From NCBI GenBank assembly GCA_017439665.1, contig JAFSIS010000044.1, positions 1 to 64,000 on the forward strand: DNA of 64,000 nt. The letters are read 5' to 3'. The notes beneath the pieces were generated by a model, which was given only the letters and a program-made list of their open reading frames with translations, was not told the origin of the DNA and made no database searches. The DNA is from Lachnospiraceae bacterium. Lineage in GTDB: Bacteria > Bacillota > Clostridia > Lachnospirales > Lachnospiraceae. Shown in pieces: positions 43,938-51,491 of this stretch. Numbering within the stretch: position 1 is the first letter of the stretch; the number at the start of each line of letters is the position of its first letter. The position numbers and the translations under genes were made by a program.

Positions 43938-44810
43938 TTATGAAAGCTTGCTGCCGGTCAGCATTTCATAAGCCAGCAGGTATTTTTCAATGGTTTTGTC
44001 CACAATATCCTGGGGAAGGGTCCAGTTATGGCCTTCATTTTCAGTAAGCCAGTCTCTGGCAAACTGCTTGTCGAAGGAGGGTTGTCCGTGGCCGGGCTCA
44101 TATTCATCTGCAGGCCAGAAACGGGAGCTGTCAGGAGTCAGCATTTCATCACCTAAAACGATGTTTCCCTCTTCATCCAGACCGAATTCAAACTTGGTAT
44201 CGGCAATGATGATGCCTTTGGTCAGGGCATAATCTGCACATTTTTTATATAAAGCGATGGTGTAGTCACGGAGCCTGGCCGCATACTCTTCTCCCTTTCC
44301 GGGAAAGGCTTTTTCCAGATGGGCAATGCTTTCTTCGTAAGAAATATTCTCATCATGATCACCGATCTCTGCCTTCGTAGAAGGAGTATAGATAGGTTCA
44401 GGCAGCTTGTCCGATTCCTTAAGCCCTTCGGGGAGCCGGATTCCACAGACGGTACCGTCTTTTTGGTAGCTTTTCCAGCCACTTCCGGTAATGTAGCCGC
44501 GAACGATGCATTCTACGGGAAGCATGTTAAGTTTTTTGCACATCATACTCTTACCGTCCAACTTCGGCTGTCTGAAAAATTCAGGCATATCTTTTACATC
44601 AGTGGAAATCATATGATTAGGTACAATGTCCCTGGTTAAGTCAAACCAGAAACGGGAAATCTGAGTCAGAACGGTTCCTTTTTTGGTTACCTCGTTATTC
44701 AAAATAACATCAAAGCAGCTGATCCGGTCGGTTGCTACCATGATCAGGCTGTCACCGTTGTCATAAATTTCCCTTACTTTTCCTTCTTTTATTGGTTTCA
44801 TATCCTGCAC
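43938..44810 (-). CDS. purC: Phosphoribosylaminoimidazole-succinocarboxamide synthase
   Basis: 290 residues, start after GAGGTGCAGGATATG. SAICAR synthetase signatures are present: GKVREIYDNGDSLIMVATDRIS at the start, 'CIVRGYITGSGWKSY', and 'KFEFGLDEEGNIVLGDEMLTPDSSRFW'. It joins aspartate to CAIR in purine synthesis. The protein is about 290 residues rather than the short 240-residue form. No other pur genes are adjacent. Confidence 0.95.
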   Translation of the reverse strand: MQDMKPIKEGKVREIYDNGDSLIMVATDRISCFDVILNNEVTKKGTVLTQISRFWFDLTRDIVPNHMISTDVKDMPEFFRQPKLDGKSMMCKKLNMLPVECIVRGYITGSGWKSYQKDGTVCGIRLPEGLKESDKLPEPIYTPSTKAEIGDHDENISYEESIAHLEKAFPGKGEEYAARLRDYTIALYKKCADYALTKGIIIADTKFEFGLDEEGNIVLGDEMLTPDSSRFWPADEYEPGHGQPSFDKQFARDWLTENEGHNWTLPQDIVDKTIEKYLLAYEMLTGSKLS

Positions 44811-44990
44811 CTCGCTTGTTGAAAATAAATATTGCTATTACTTTAATAGCTAACCAGATTTCTTTCCAAAATGCAATGCCTTTGGGGAAAAAGATAAAAA
44901 AATGGTAATAATGGATTTTTCTTTTCCTACGAATATGGTATGATATAAAAATTCATGATAAAGTTTTTTACACAAAGGAGGAATATATTT

Positions 44991-45446
44991 ATGTTGGAAA
45001 TTGGTACAAAGGCACCGGATTTTTCCCTACCGGATCAGAATGGTGTGGTACATTCATTAAGTGATTTTACAGGAAAAAAAGTGATTCTGTATTTCTATCC
45101 CAGGGACAATACCCCGGGCTGTACTAAGCAGGCCTGTGGTTTCAGCGAGCGTGGACCTCAGTTTCAGGAAAAGAATGCAGTAATCATCGGAATCAGTAAG
45201 GACAGTGTGGCCAGCCATAAGCGGTTTGAAGAAAAATTCGGCCTGAACTTTACCCTTCTGGCAGATCCTGAGCTGGAAGCTATTAAAGCTTATGATGTAT
45301 GGCAGGAAAAGAAGCTCTACGGCAAGGTATCCATGGGAGTTGTCCGTACCACCTATCTGATCAATGAAGAAGGGGTTATCGTAAAGGCTTTTGATAAGGT
45401 GAAGGCAGCAGACAATCCGGAACAGATGCTGGGTGAGCTGGAATAG
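44991..45446 (+). CDS. bcp: Thiol peroxidase Bcp/PrxQ
   Basis: 151 residues from ATG 44991 (AAAGGAGGAATATATTT). The peroxiredoxin motif is PRDNTPGCTKQACGFSE, with peroxidatic and resolving cysteines five residues apart, the alpha-type PrxQ arrangement. It reduces peroxides with thioredoxin. yaaA starts 16 bp after its stop, making a peroxide-defence pair. Confidence 0.94.
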   Translation: MLEIGTKAPDFSLPDQNGVVHSLSDFTGKKVILYFYPRDNTPGCTKQACGFSERGPQFQEKNAVIIGISKDSVASHKRFEEKFGLNFTLLADPELEAIKAYDVWQEKKLYGKVSMGVVRTTYLINEEGVIVKAFDKVKAADNPEQMLGELE

Positions 45447-45462
45447 GCCGGAGGAAAGCAGT

Positions 45463-46218
45463 ATGCGAATCATCATTTCCCCAGCCAAGAAAATGAACCA
45501 TGACAGTGATACCCTGGCGGCCATGGGCCTTCCCGTTTTTCTATCGGAAACAGAGAAAATTCTGAACTGGCTGCGTGGGCAAAGTCCCGAAGCACTTCAG
45601 AAGCTCTGGGGCTGCAATGATAAGATTGCGGCACAGAATGTGGAACGGATCACTGCCATGGAGCTTAAGAAAAACCTGACTCCGGCTATCCTCTCTTACG
45701 AGGGAATCCAGTACCAGTACATGGCTCCTGCGGTATTTGAGGAAAAGATGCTTGCCTATGTGCAAAAGCATCTTAGAATCTTGTCCGGATTTTACGGAGT
45801 GGTTAAGCCCATGGACGGTGTCACACCCTACCGTCTGGAGATGCAGGCAAAGGCAGATATTGAAGGAAGAGGAAACCTTTATACTTTCTGGGAAAAGAAG
45901 ATCTATGATGAGGTAATGGGTGAGGACAGAGTGATCATCAATCTGGCCTCTAAGGAATATTCCCAGTGCGTGGAGAAATATCTCCAGCCCCAGGATACCT
46001 TTATCACCTGTGTATTCGGGGAGTTTTCCGGAAAGAAAGTGGTACAGAAGGGAACCTATGCCAAGATGGCCAGGGGAGAGATGGTCCGGTTCCTGGCAGA
46101 AAAGGGAGCAGACCGGCCGGAAGCGATGAAGGATTTCGACCGATTGAACTACCGCTTTCATAAGGAGCTTTCTACTGCGGATGAATATGTATTTATCCGG
46201 GAGACGATAGAAGAGTAA
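45463..46218 (+). CDS. yaaA: Peroxide stress protein YaaA
   Basis: 251 residues from ATG 45463 (CCGGAGGAAAGCAGT upstream), beginning MRIIISPAKKMNHD, the typical family start. Other signatures are ILSGFYGVVKPMDGVTPYRLEM and NLASKEYSQCV. In E. coli YaaA limits free iron under peroxide stress. It follows bcp closely in one operon. Confidence 0.92.
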   Translation: MRIIISPAKKMNHDSDTLAAMGLPVFLSETEKILNWLRGQSPEALQKLWGCNDKIAAQNVERITAMELKKNLTPAILSYEGIQYQYMAPAVFEEKMLAYVQKHLRILSGFYGVVKPMDGVTPYRLEMQAKADIEGRGNLYTFWEKKIYDEVMGEDRVIINLASKEYSQCVEKYLQPQDTFITCVFGEFSGKKVVQKGTYAKMARGEMVRFLAEKGADRPEAMKDFDRLNYRFHKELSTADEYVFIRETIEE

Positions 46219-46296
46219 AAGCGTACAAAAAGCTGTGCTGCTGTACAATATCCCTGTGGCCAAAAGGTTGTTGAAGCAGCAGAAGATGAGGAAGAT

Positions 46297-47148
46297 ATGG
46301 CAGGAAAAGAAAAACGACATGAATTTTGGAAAAAAGTGCAGATCGAGCTGACGGAAAACAGGAGCACCTTCCTGGTTTACAGCGGAATGCGTGTGGTGGT
46401 CATCCTGATGATGGTCCTGCAGTTTTTTAACCATAATTATGAAAATACCTTTCTCTGTCTGCTGACACTGGTGCTGATGATGATGCCCAGTATCCTGCAG
46501 GTAACGTTAAAGATTGAATTTCCCACCACCCTGGAGATCATTATCCTGTGCTTTATTTTTGCGGCAGAGATCCTGGGGGAAATTCAGTCCTTCTATATCC
46601 ATTTTCCCTATTGGGATACCATTCTTCATACGTTGAATGGTTTTCTTTGTGCAGCCATCGGCTTCTCCCTGGTGGAGATTTTAAACCGGCATAAGCGGAT
46701 TCAGTTTAATCTCTCCCCTGTTTTTCTGGCTATTGTTGCCTTCAGCTTTTCCATGACCATCGGTGTGCTCTGGGAGTTTTTTGAGTTTGCCATGGATACT
46801 TTTTTCAAGCTGGATATGCAGAAGGATACGGTGGTGAATATGATTTCCTCTACCTATCTGGATCCTACGAAGCACAATCTCAGGGTGCTGATCCCGGGGA
46901 TCGAAGAGGTGGCCATTAACGGTGAGCCGCTGGGCGTGGGAGGGTATCTGGATATCGGTCTGATCGATACCATGATGGACCTGGTGGTAAATTTTATCGG
47001 TGCCTTTGTTTTTGCCATTATGGGTTACTTTTATATGAAGCATCAGAACAGAAAAAACGTGATCCTGAATCTGGTTCCCACACCCCAAAAAGAGGATAAA
47101 TACGAAAAACTGGAAGAGGAAGAAGAAAGTAAAGAAGAAAAAGAATAA
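46297..47148 (+). CDS. DUF2238/YjdF-like integral membrane protein
   Basis: 283 residues with about six hydrophobic segments (MRVVVILMMVLQFF, FLCLLTLVLMMMP, IIILCFIFAAEIL, FLAIVAFSFSMTIGVLWEFFEFAMD, LVVNFIGAFVFAIMG). The patterns 'YWDTILHTLNGFL' and 'GVLWEFFEFAMD' resemble the DUF2238/YjdF family. The C-terminal tail is strongly charged (KLEEEEESKEEKE). The function is unknown. Confidence 0.6.
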   Translation: MAGKEKRHEFWKKVQIELTENRSTFLVYSGMRVVVILMMVLQFFNHNYENTFLCLLTLVLMMMPSILQVTLKIEFPTTLEIIILCFIFAAEILGEIQSFYIHFPYWDTILHTLNGFLCAAIGFSLVEILNRHKRIQFNLSPVFLAIVAFSFSMTIGVLWEFFEFAMDTFFKLDMQKDTVVNMISSTYLDPTKHNLRVLIPGIEEVAINGEPLGVGGYLDIGLIDTMMDLVVNFIGAFVFAIMGYFYMKHQNRKNVILNLVPTPQKEDKYEKLEEEEESKEEKE

Positions 47149-47236
47149 AGGAAAAAAAGCCAACCATACTAATCGTAGAAATCCGGCTCAGGTACGTAAA
47201 GATTAATGAAAAGCTTGAGCAAAAGGAGGAAGGACG

Positions 47237-48271
47237 ATGAAAAAGAGTTGGCTTTTTTCTTTTCCTGCCTGTTCATCCATGACACTGACTTCGGCAGAAA
47301 ACAGGCCTTACTGGTTCAGAACCTGTGATATTGAAAACGATCTGCGAAAAGAGGGGGCTCATCTGGTCAGAAAAAGCAGAGGAGATATCCTTATTTATTC
47401 CGGTGAAAAAAGACAGAAGGCAGAATATGCCTATATGGGAATGACCTATAACCAGAAGGACAGCTGGCTTCTGGATGGGATCAATGAAGCCGGTCTTACA
47501 GGCGGACTTCTTATGCTGCCGGGGGCTTTCAGTGTGAAAAGCGCAGAAGCAGGGTACGAGGGCTGCATGGGTATGGAGCTGGTAACTCATCTGCTTTCCA
47601 CCTGCCGAAACGTAAAAGAAGTAAAGGAGAGGGCTGCCGGGCTTCAGATACTGGATATTCTTTATGGAGAAGGATATGTGCCTGCCAGCATGCATTATTT
47701 TTTCGTGGACGAAGAGGGGGAGGAAACCGTATTGGAGGCTACCGATGCAGCCCGTCCGGGAATATTGAAAATCTATGGAAGGCAGGAGGTGATCGGCGTG
47801 ATGACCAATGCACCGGCTTACCCTCTGCAGCTTAAAAATCTTTCCTGGTTTATGTCCTGTTCACCGGAGTTGTGTCAGGGGCTTGAGGGAAAGCCGATAG
47901 AACGATTAATTTTTGACGGAAGAGAGATTGCGGCAGATTCTTTAGCAGAGCATATCTCTCTGGAGGGGATATTTCCCGGAAGCTACAGCTCCCATGACCG
48001 GTTTATCCGTCTGGCGGTGTTTAAGGCGTTGAATGATTGCGGGAACCACTTTTCTAAGGAGGAGCTACCGGCCCTGGGAAGTCTTATCATGAGTACGGTG
48101 ACCACTCCGCCAAGCAGGGGACTCTTTCATTACAGCCACAGGGAAGAAGGAGGAAAGGTGGTTGGACAGAAAGAGAGCCGGACCCAGTATCTGGTTATCT
48201 ACAACCTGTCAGAAAGATGCCTGCAGCTGCATTTTTCGGATGGGCTGATCTGGCAGGAGTATAGGCTGTAA
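47237..48271 (+). CDS. Choloylglycine hydrolase/NAAA-superfamily linear amide hydrolase
   Basis: 344 residues. The Ntn-hydrolase layout is recognisable: candidate nucleophile Cys12 in PACSSMTLTS, then YWFRTCDIEND (the RxxD pair), 'NEAGLTGGLLMLPG', 'GVMTNAPAYPLQLKNL' (active-site Asn) and SSHDRFIRL (active-site Arg). The 11 residues before Cys12 would have to be removed to free it, as in penicillin V acylases. The family includes bile salt hydrolases, penicillin V acylase and N-acylethanolamine amidase; this protein is divergent, so the substrate is open. It lies directly before the acyl-transfer cluster. Confidence 0.8.
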   Translation: MKKSWLFSFPACSSMTLTSAENRPYWFRTCDIENDLRKEGAHLVRKSRGDILIYSGEKRQKAEYAYMGMTYNQKDSWLLDGINEAGLTGGLLMLPGAFSVKSAEAGYEGCMGMELVTHLLSTCRNVKEVKERAAGLQILDILYGEGYVPASMHYFFVDEEGEETVLEATDAARPGILKIYGRQEVIGVMTNAPAYPLQLKNLSWFMSCSPELCQGLEGKPIERLIFDGREIAADSLAEHISLEGIFPGSYSSHDRFIRLAVFKALNDCGNHFSKEELPALGSLIMSTVTTPPSRGLFHYSHREEGGKVVGQKESRTQYLVIYNLSERCLQLHFSDGLIWQEYRL

Positions 48272-48274
48272 AAC

Positions 48275-48303
48275 TTGACAACGGTTTCTCATATTGGTAG
48301 GAT
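48275..48303 (+). promoter_or_regulatory. Promoter of the SCP2-hydrolase-condensation-ACP-ligase operon
   Basis: TTGACA (48275-48280), 17-bp spacer, TAGGAT (48298-48303). The -35 is perfect. It begins four bases after the amidase stop codon. Confidence 0.6.
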
Positions 48304-48336
48304 AGCAACAAGCAGGAGAAACGAAGGAGGAAGAAG

Positions 48337-48690
48337 ATGAATTACGCAGAGTTTTTCCAGGAGATAAAGAGCAAATTCGCAGGGACGGATGTAAGCGACA
48401 TTCATGAGCATCTGGCCTTTCAGTTCAATATTGAGGACAGTGAGGCCGGAGGCATTTTTTATGTGGAGGTAAAGGACAGCCAGCTTCACATCGAGCCTTA
48501 TGAATATTATGATCGCCATGCCATCTTTACCGCCAGTCCTGAGGTCTTTCGCAAGATTGCAGAGGGTAAGGTGGACCCGGTAGAAGAATTTGCGATCCAT
48601 AAGCTTAAGGTGGAAGGAGATTTGGACAAGGCACTGAAGCTGAAGGAGATCATTGCCCGGACAAAAAAGGAAAGGAAAAAACGCAAATGA
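48337..48690 (+). CDS. SCP2 sterol-carrier-like lipid-binding protein
   Basis: 117 residues after AAGGAGGAAGAAG. The SCP2 fold is shown by 'LAFQFNIEDSEAGGIFYVEVKDSQLHIEP' and the end 'LKVEGDLDKALKLKEII'. Such domains hold fatty acyl chains or other lipids. It is the first gene of the operon that includes the condensation, ACP and AMP-ligase proteins, which suggests delivery of a hydrophobic substrate or product. It overlaps the next gene by four bases (ATGA). Confidence 0.8.
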   Translation: MNYAEFFQEIKSKFAGTDVSDIHEHLAFQFNIEDSEAGGIFYVEVKDSQLHIEPYEYYDRHAIFTASPEVFRKIAEGKVDPVEEFAIHKLKVEGDLDKALKLKEIIARTKKERKKRK

Positions 48691-49679
48691 AGAAGGAGTA
48701 CACAGAAGGAGATAAGAATAAGAAAAGTATCCTTCCTCTGGCCATGCTGGCTGCCGGAGGTATGGTGACAGCCAGTGCGGTGGGAACGGCCTGTCTGTAT
48801 CTTAGTGTGATGAAGCGCAAGCATACTGATGTACAGAGAACCACCAGAATGGCCGGTGCAGACTGGGAGCAGTATAAGGAGTTTCTGGAGGAAAGAAAGG
48901 CCTATGTGTTTGCCCAGGAGCATGAGGAGGTATACCAGACTTCCTTTGACGGCCTGAAGCTTCACGCTTTCTGGTTTCCCCCAAAAGAGGATGAGAAGGG
49001 AAAGAAAAAGGTTGTAATCTGTTTCCATGGCTATACCAGCCAGGCACTGAAGGATTTTCTGGCATTGTCCCAGTACTATCTGGAGGCTGGCTATGGGATG
49101 CTCCAGCCCGATGCCCGTGCCCATGGAGGAAGCGAGGGAGAATACATCGGTTTCGGTTGTCTGGACAGGCATGATGCCATGAAGTGGATCAACTGGGTGA
49201 TCGAAACCTGTGGAGAAGATGTAGAGATTCTGCTCCATGGAATTTCCATGGGTGGAGCTACGGTATTGATGGCCAGTGGCCTGGAGCTTCCGGATCAGGT
49301 AAAGGGTATCGTTTCTGACTGTGCCTTTACCTCTCCCAAGGAAGTCTTCACCCATGTACTGCACACCATGTTCCATATGCCGGCTTTTCCCATCATTCCC
49401 ATGACGGATGTAGTTAACCAGAAGCTTGCGGGCTATGGAATGGATGAGTGTAATGCCAGGGATGAGGTGGCTAAGGCCAAAATACCGATCCTGTTCATCC
49501 ATGGATCAAAGGATACCTTTATTCCACCTTCCATGTGTCAGGAGCTTTATGACTGCTGTGCTTCCCCAAAGAAGATGCTGATCGTAGAAGGGGCAGCTCA
49601 TGCAGAGAGCTATTTTAAAGACAGAGGAGTCTATGAAGAGGCACTGAACCAGTTTACCAAAGAGATTTTTAAAGACTGA
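48687..49679 (+). CDS. Membrane-anchored alpha/beta hydrolase
   Basis: 330 residues. An N-terminal hydrophobic segment (LPLAMLAAGGMVTASAVGTACLYL) anchors it outside or at the membrane. The hydrolase fold shows VVICFHGYTSQ (oxyanion), nucleophile elbow HGISMGG with Ser, 'IPILFIHGSKDTFIPP' (Asp) and the His in EGAAHAESY. It may be an esterase, thioesterase or acyl-transfer editing enzyme. Its gene is translationally coupled to the SCP2 gene and lies 43 bp before the condensation-domain gene. Confidence 0.85.
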   Translation: MKKEYTEGDKNKKSILPLAMLAAGGMVTASAVGTACLYLSVMKRKHTDVQRTTRMAGADWEQYKEFLEERKAYVFAQEHEEVYQTSFDGLKLHAFWFPPKEDEKGKKKVVICFHGYTSQALKDFLALSQYYLEAGYGMLQPDARAHGGSEGEYIGFGCLDRHDAMKWINWVIETCGEDVEILLHGISMGGATVLMASGLELPDQVKGIVSDCAFTSPKEVFTHVLHTMFHMPAFPIIPMTDVVNQKLAGYGMDECNARDEVAKAKIPILFIHGSKDTFIPPSMCQELYDCCASPKKMLIVEGAAHAESYFKDRGVYEEALNQFTKEIFKD

Positions 49680-49722
49680 CCGCCGTTATCCGCTAGCGGC
49701 AGGCAGCAGATTGAGAGGACGA

Positions 49723-51120
49723 ATGAAAACACGCAAGGGCTATAAAACCTATCCATTAACGGTTGCACAGAAGTTCCATTTTTATTATCTGGATTACTGC
49801 CCCAAAAAAGAGGTAGTCAATGTGGGAACCAGCCTGACCATTGAATATGACATCGATCTGGATGTATTACATAAGGCCATTATGCAGGCGTATGAAAGAA
49901 GCGAGGCCATGAGGATCCGCTTTGCTTATGACAAGAAGGAAAAACAGTGGTATCAGTATATCGTGAAGCATGAGGACTTCTGGGTAGATTATGAGGATTT
50001 TACCGGAAAGACCATGGAAGAGGCAGAAGAGATCATGAAGGGCTGGACAAGGATACCCTTTAAGCGGGAGGATTCTCCCATGAGCAGGATCGTCATGATC
50101 AAGACGCCTGACGGCTTTAACGGGATTTATCTTCTGGGGGATCACCTGACCCTGGATGCCCAGTCACTGATCGCTTTTTTACGGGATGTGATCGAGATCT
50201 ACTGCAGCACTAAGTTTGAGGGAGTAGAGTATCCCAAGCCTATGCGTTCCTATATTGAACAGCTGGAAAAGGATCTGGCCTATGAGGCGGGAAGCAAGGC
50301 TCAGCAGAGGGATCGGGAGTATTTCTATAAGCTGATCGAGCGGGGAGAGCCTATCTACAACGGAATAGACGGTCCCGCAGCCCTGGAAAGGGAAAGACAG
50401 ACCAATCCCAAAGCAAGGGCGGCACAGTTTATTTCCAGGAATGTGGATGCCGAGCTGGATATTTTCCATCTGGAGGCAGAGCCCACGGCCCGGCTGATGA
50501 AGTTTTGTGAAGAGCAGCATATCTCCCTGCAGTGCCTTCTGATCATGGGAATTCGTACCTATCTGCAGAAGATGAATGGAAATGATGATGTTTCCATTAA
50601 CGTGGCCTATGCAAGAAGAGCTACCCTGGCGGAAAAGAAATCGGGAGGAACCCGTATTCATTCCTTCCCCTTCAGAACCATTATTTCTGAGGATAAAACC
50701 TTTTTGGAGGGAATTTTCCATGTCCGGGATGAGCAGAACGAAACCTTCAGACATACCAACTTTAATCCTGTAGAGTATATGGGATACCGCAGAAAGCTTT
50801 ATCCAGTGGAGCCAGGACGGACCTATGAGCCCATGGCCCTGACCTACCAGCCTCTTACCTTAAAGGACAAGGGACTGACCCAGATCGGGGATATCCGTTA
50901 TAAGACCAAATGGTATCCTAATGGAGCCTCTACCCAGGCCATGTATCTTACAGTCATGCACAGGACCGATGATAACGGACTGGATTTTAACTTTGAACAT
51001 CAGGTGGAGGCTGTGACCCGAGAAAAGCTGGAATATTTTTACTATTATTTATGCAGGATCATGTTCAAGGGAATTGAAAATCCCGATTTAAGTATTGGAG
51101 AAATTATTAAATTGGTCTAA
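49723..51120 (+). CDS. Freestanding condensation-domain protein (NRPS C-domain/acyltransferase fold)
   Basis: 465 residues from ATG 49723 (GAGAGGACGA upstream; the TTG at 49711 is less likely). The chloramphenicol-acetyltransferase-like fold is shown by the start 'YPLTVAQKFHFYYLDY' and the catalytic motif HLTLD, with His141 and Asp145, the counterpart of HHxxxDG. Later segments (HISLQCLLIMGIRTYLQKM, NVAYARR) fit C-domain motifs. Such proteins join an ACP-bound acyl group to an amine or alcohol. The ACP and acyl-AMP ligase genes follow directly. Confidence 0.8.
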   Translation: MKTRKGYKTYPLTVAQKFHFYYLDYCPKKEVVNVGTSLTIEYDIDLDVLHKAIMQAYERSEAMRIRFAYDKKEKQWYQYIVKHEDFWVDYEDFTGKTMEEAEEIMKGWTRIPFKREDSPMSRIVMIKTPDGFNGIYLLGDHLTLDAQSLIAFLRDVIEIYCSTKFEGVEYPKPMRSYIEQLEKDLAYEAGSKAQQRDREYFYKLIERGEPIYNGIDGPAALERERQTNPKARAAQFISRNVDAELDIFHLEAEPTARLMKFCEEQHISLQCLLIMGIRTYLQKMNGNDDVSINVAYARRATLAEKKSGGTRIHSFPFRTIISEDKTFLEGIFHVRDEQNETFRHTNFNPVEYMGYRRKLYPVEPGRTYEPMALTYQPLTLKDKGLTQIGDIRYKTKWYPNGASTQAMYLTVMHRTDDNGLDFNFEHQVEAVTREKLEYFYYYLCRIMFKGIENPDLSIGEIIKLV

Positions 51121-51198
51121 CTATTCAGAGCCATGCGAATGGGGTTCTGAATAGTTACAAATTATTTGCTGCCTTAGGCAGCAGAAACGGAGGAAGAG
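51121..51198 (+). other. Hairpins between condensation and ACP genes
   Basis: CTATTCAGA and TCTGAATAG (about 51120-51155) form one hairpin, and TGCTGCC-tta-GGCAGCA (51168-51184) a second, just before the ACP ribosome binding site GGAGGAAGAG. There is no T run, so they may tune RNA stability or translation, raising ACP output relative to its partners. Confidence 0.5.
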
Positions 51199-51423
51199 AT
51201 GTTTGAACAGTTAGTGGACTTAATAACCGAATACGTGGAAGTGGATAAGGAGGATATTTATCCTGAATCCCGCTTTATGGAGGATCTGGGCTTTACCTCC
51301 TTTGATTTTATGAGCCTTTTGGGAGAAATTGAGGATCGCTTCGATGTGGAAGTGGATCAGGAGGAGGCAGCCGATATTCGTACCGTTCAGGAAGCTGTGG
51401 AGTATCTGGAGAGTATCGCCTAA
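51199..51423 (+). CDS. Acyl carrier protein
   Basis: 74 residues, acidic and helical. The phosphopantetheine site is in DLGFTSFDFMSLL, with Ser34; the usual Asp before it is Thr here (TS instead of DS). Helix II and 'FDVEVDQEEAADIRTVQEAVEYL' fit the ACP/PCP fold. It should carry the acyl chain loaded by the AMP ligase and present it to the condensation protein. No phosphopantetheinyl transferase is in the window. Confidence 0.87.
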   Translation: MFEQLVDLITEYVEVDKEDIYPESRFMEDLGFTSFDFMSLLGEIEDRFDVEVDQEEAADIRTVQEAVEYLESIA

Positions 51424-51491
51424 GGTTAAACGTCGTGTAAACAGCAGATATCCGGGCGGCTATGTGCCCGTAGGAAAAGAAAGAGGAGAAA

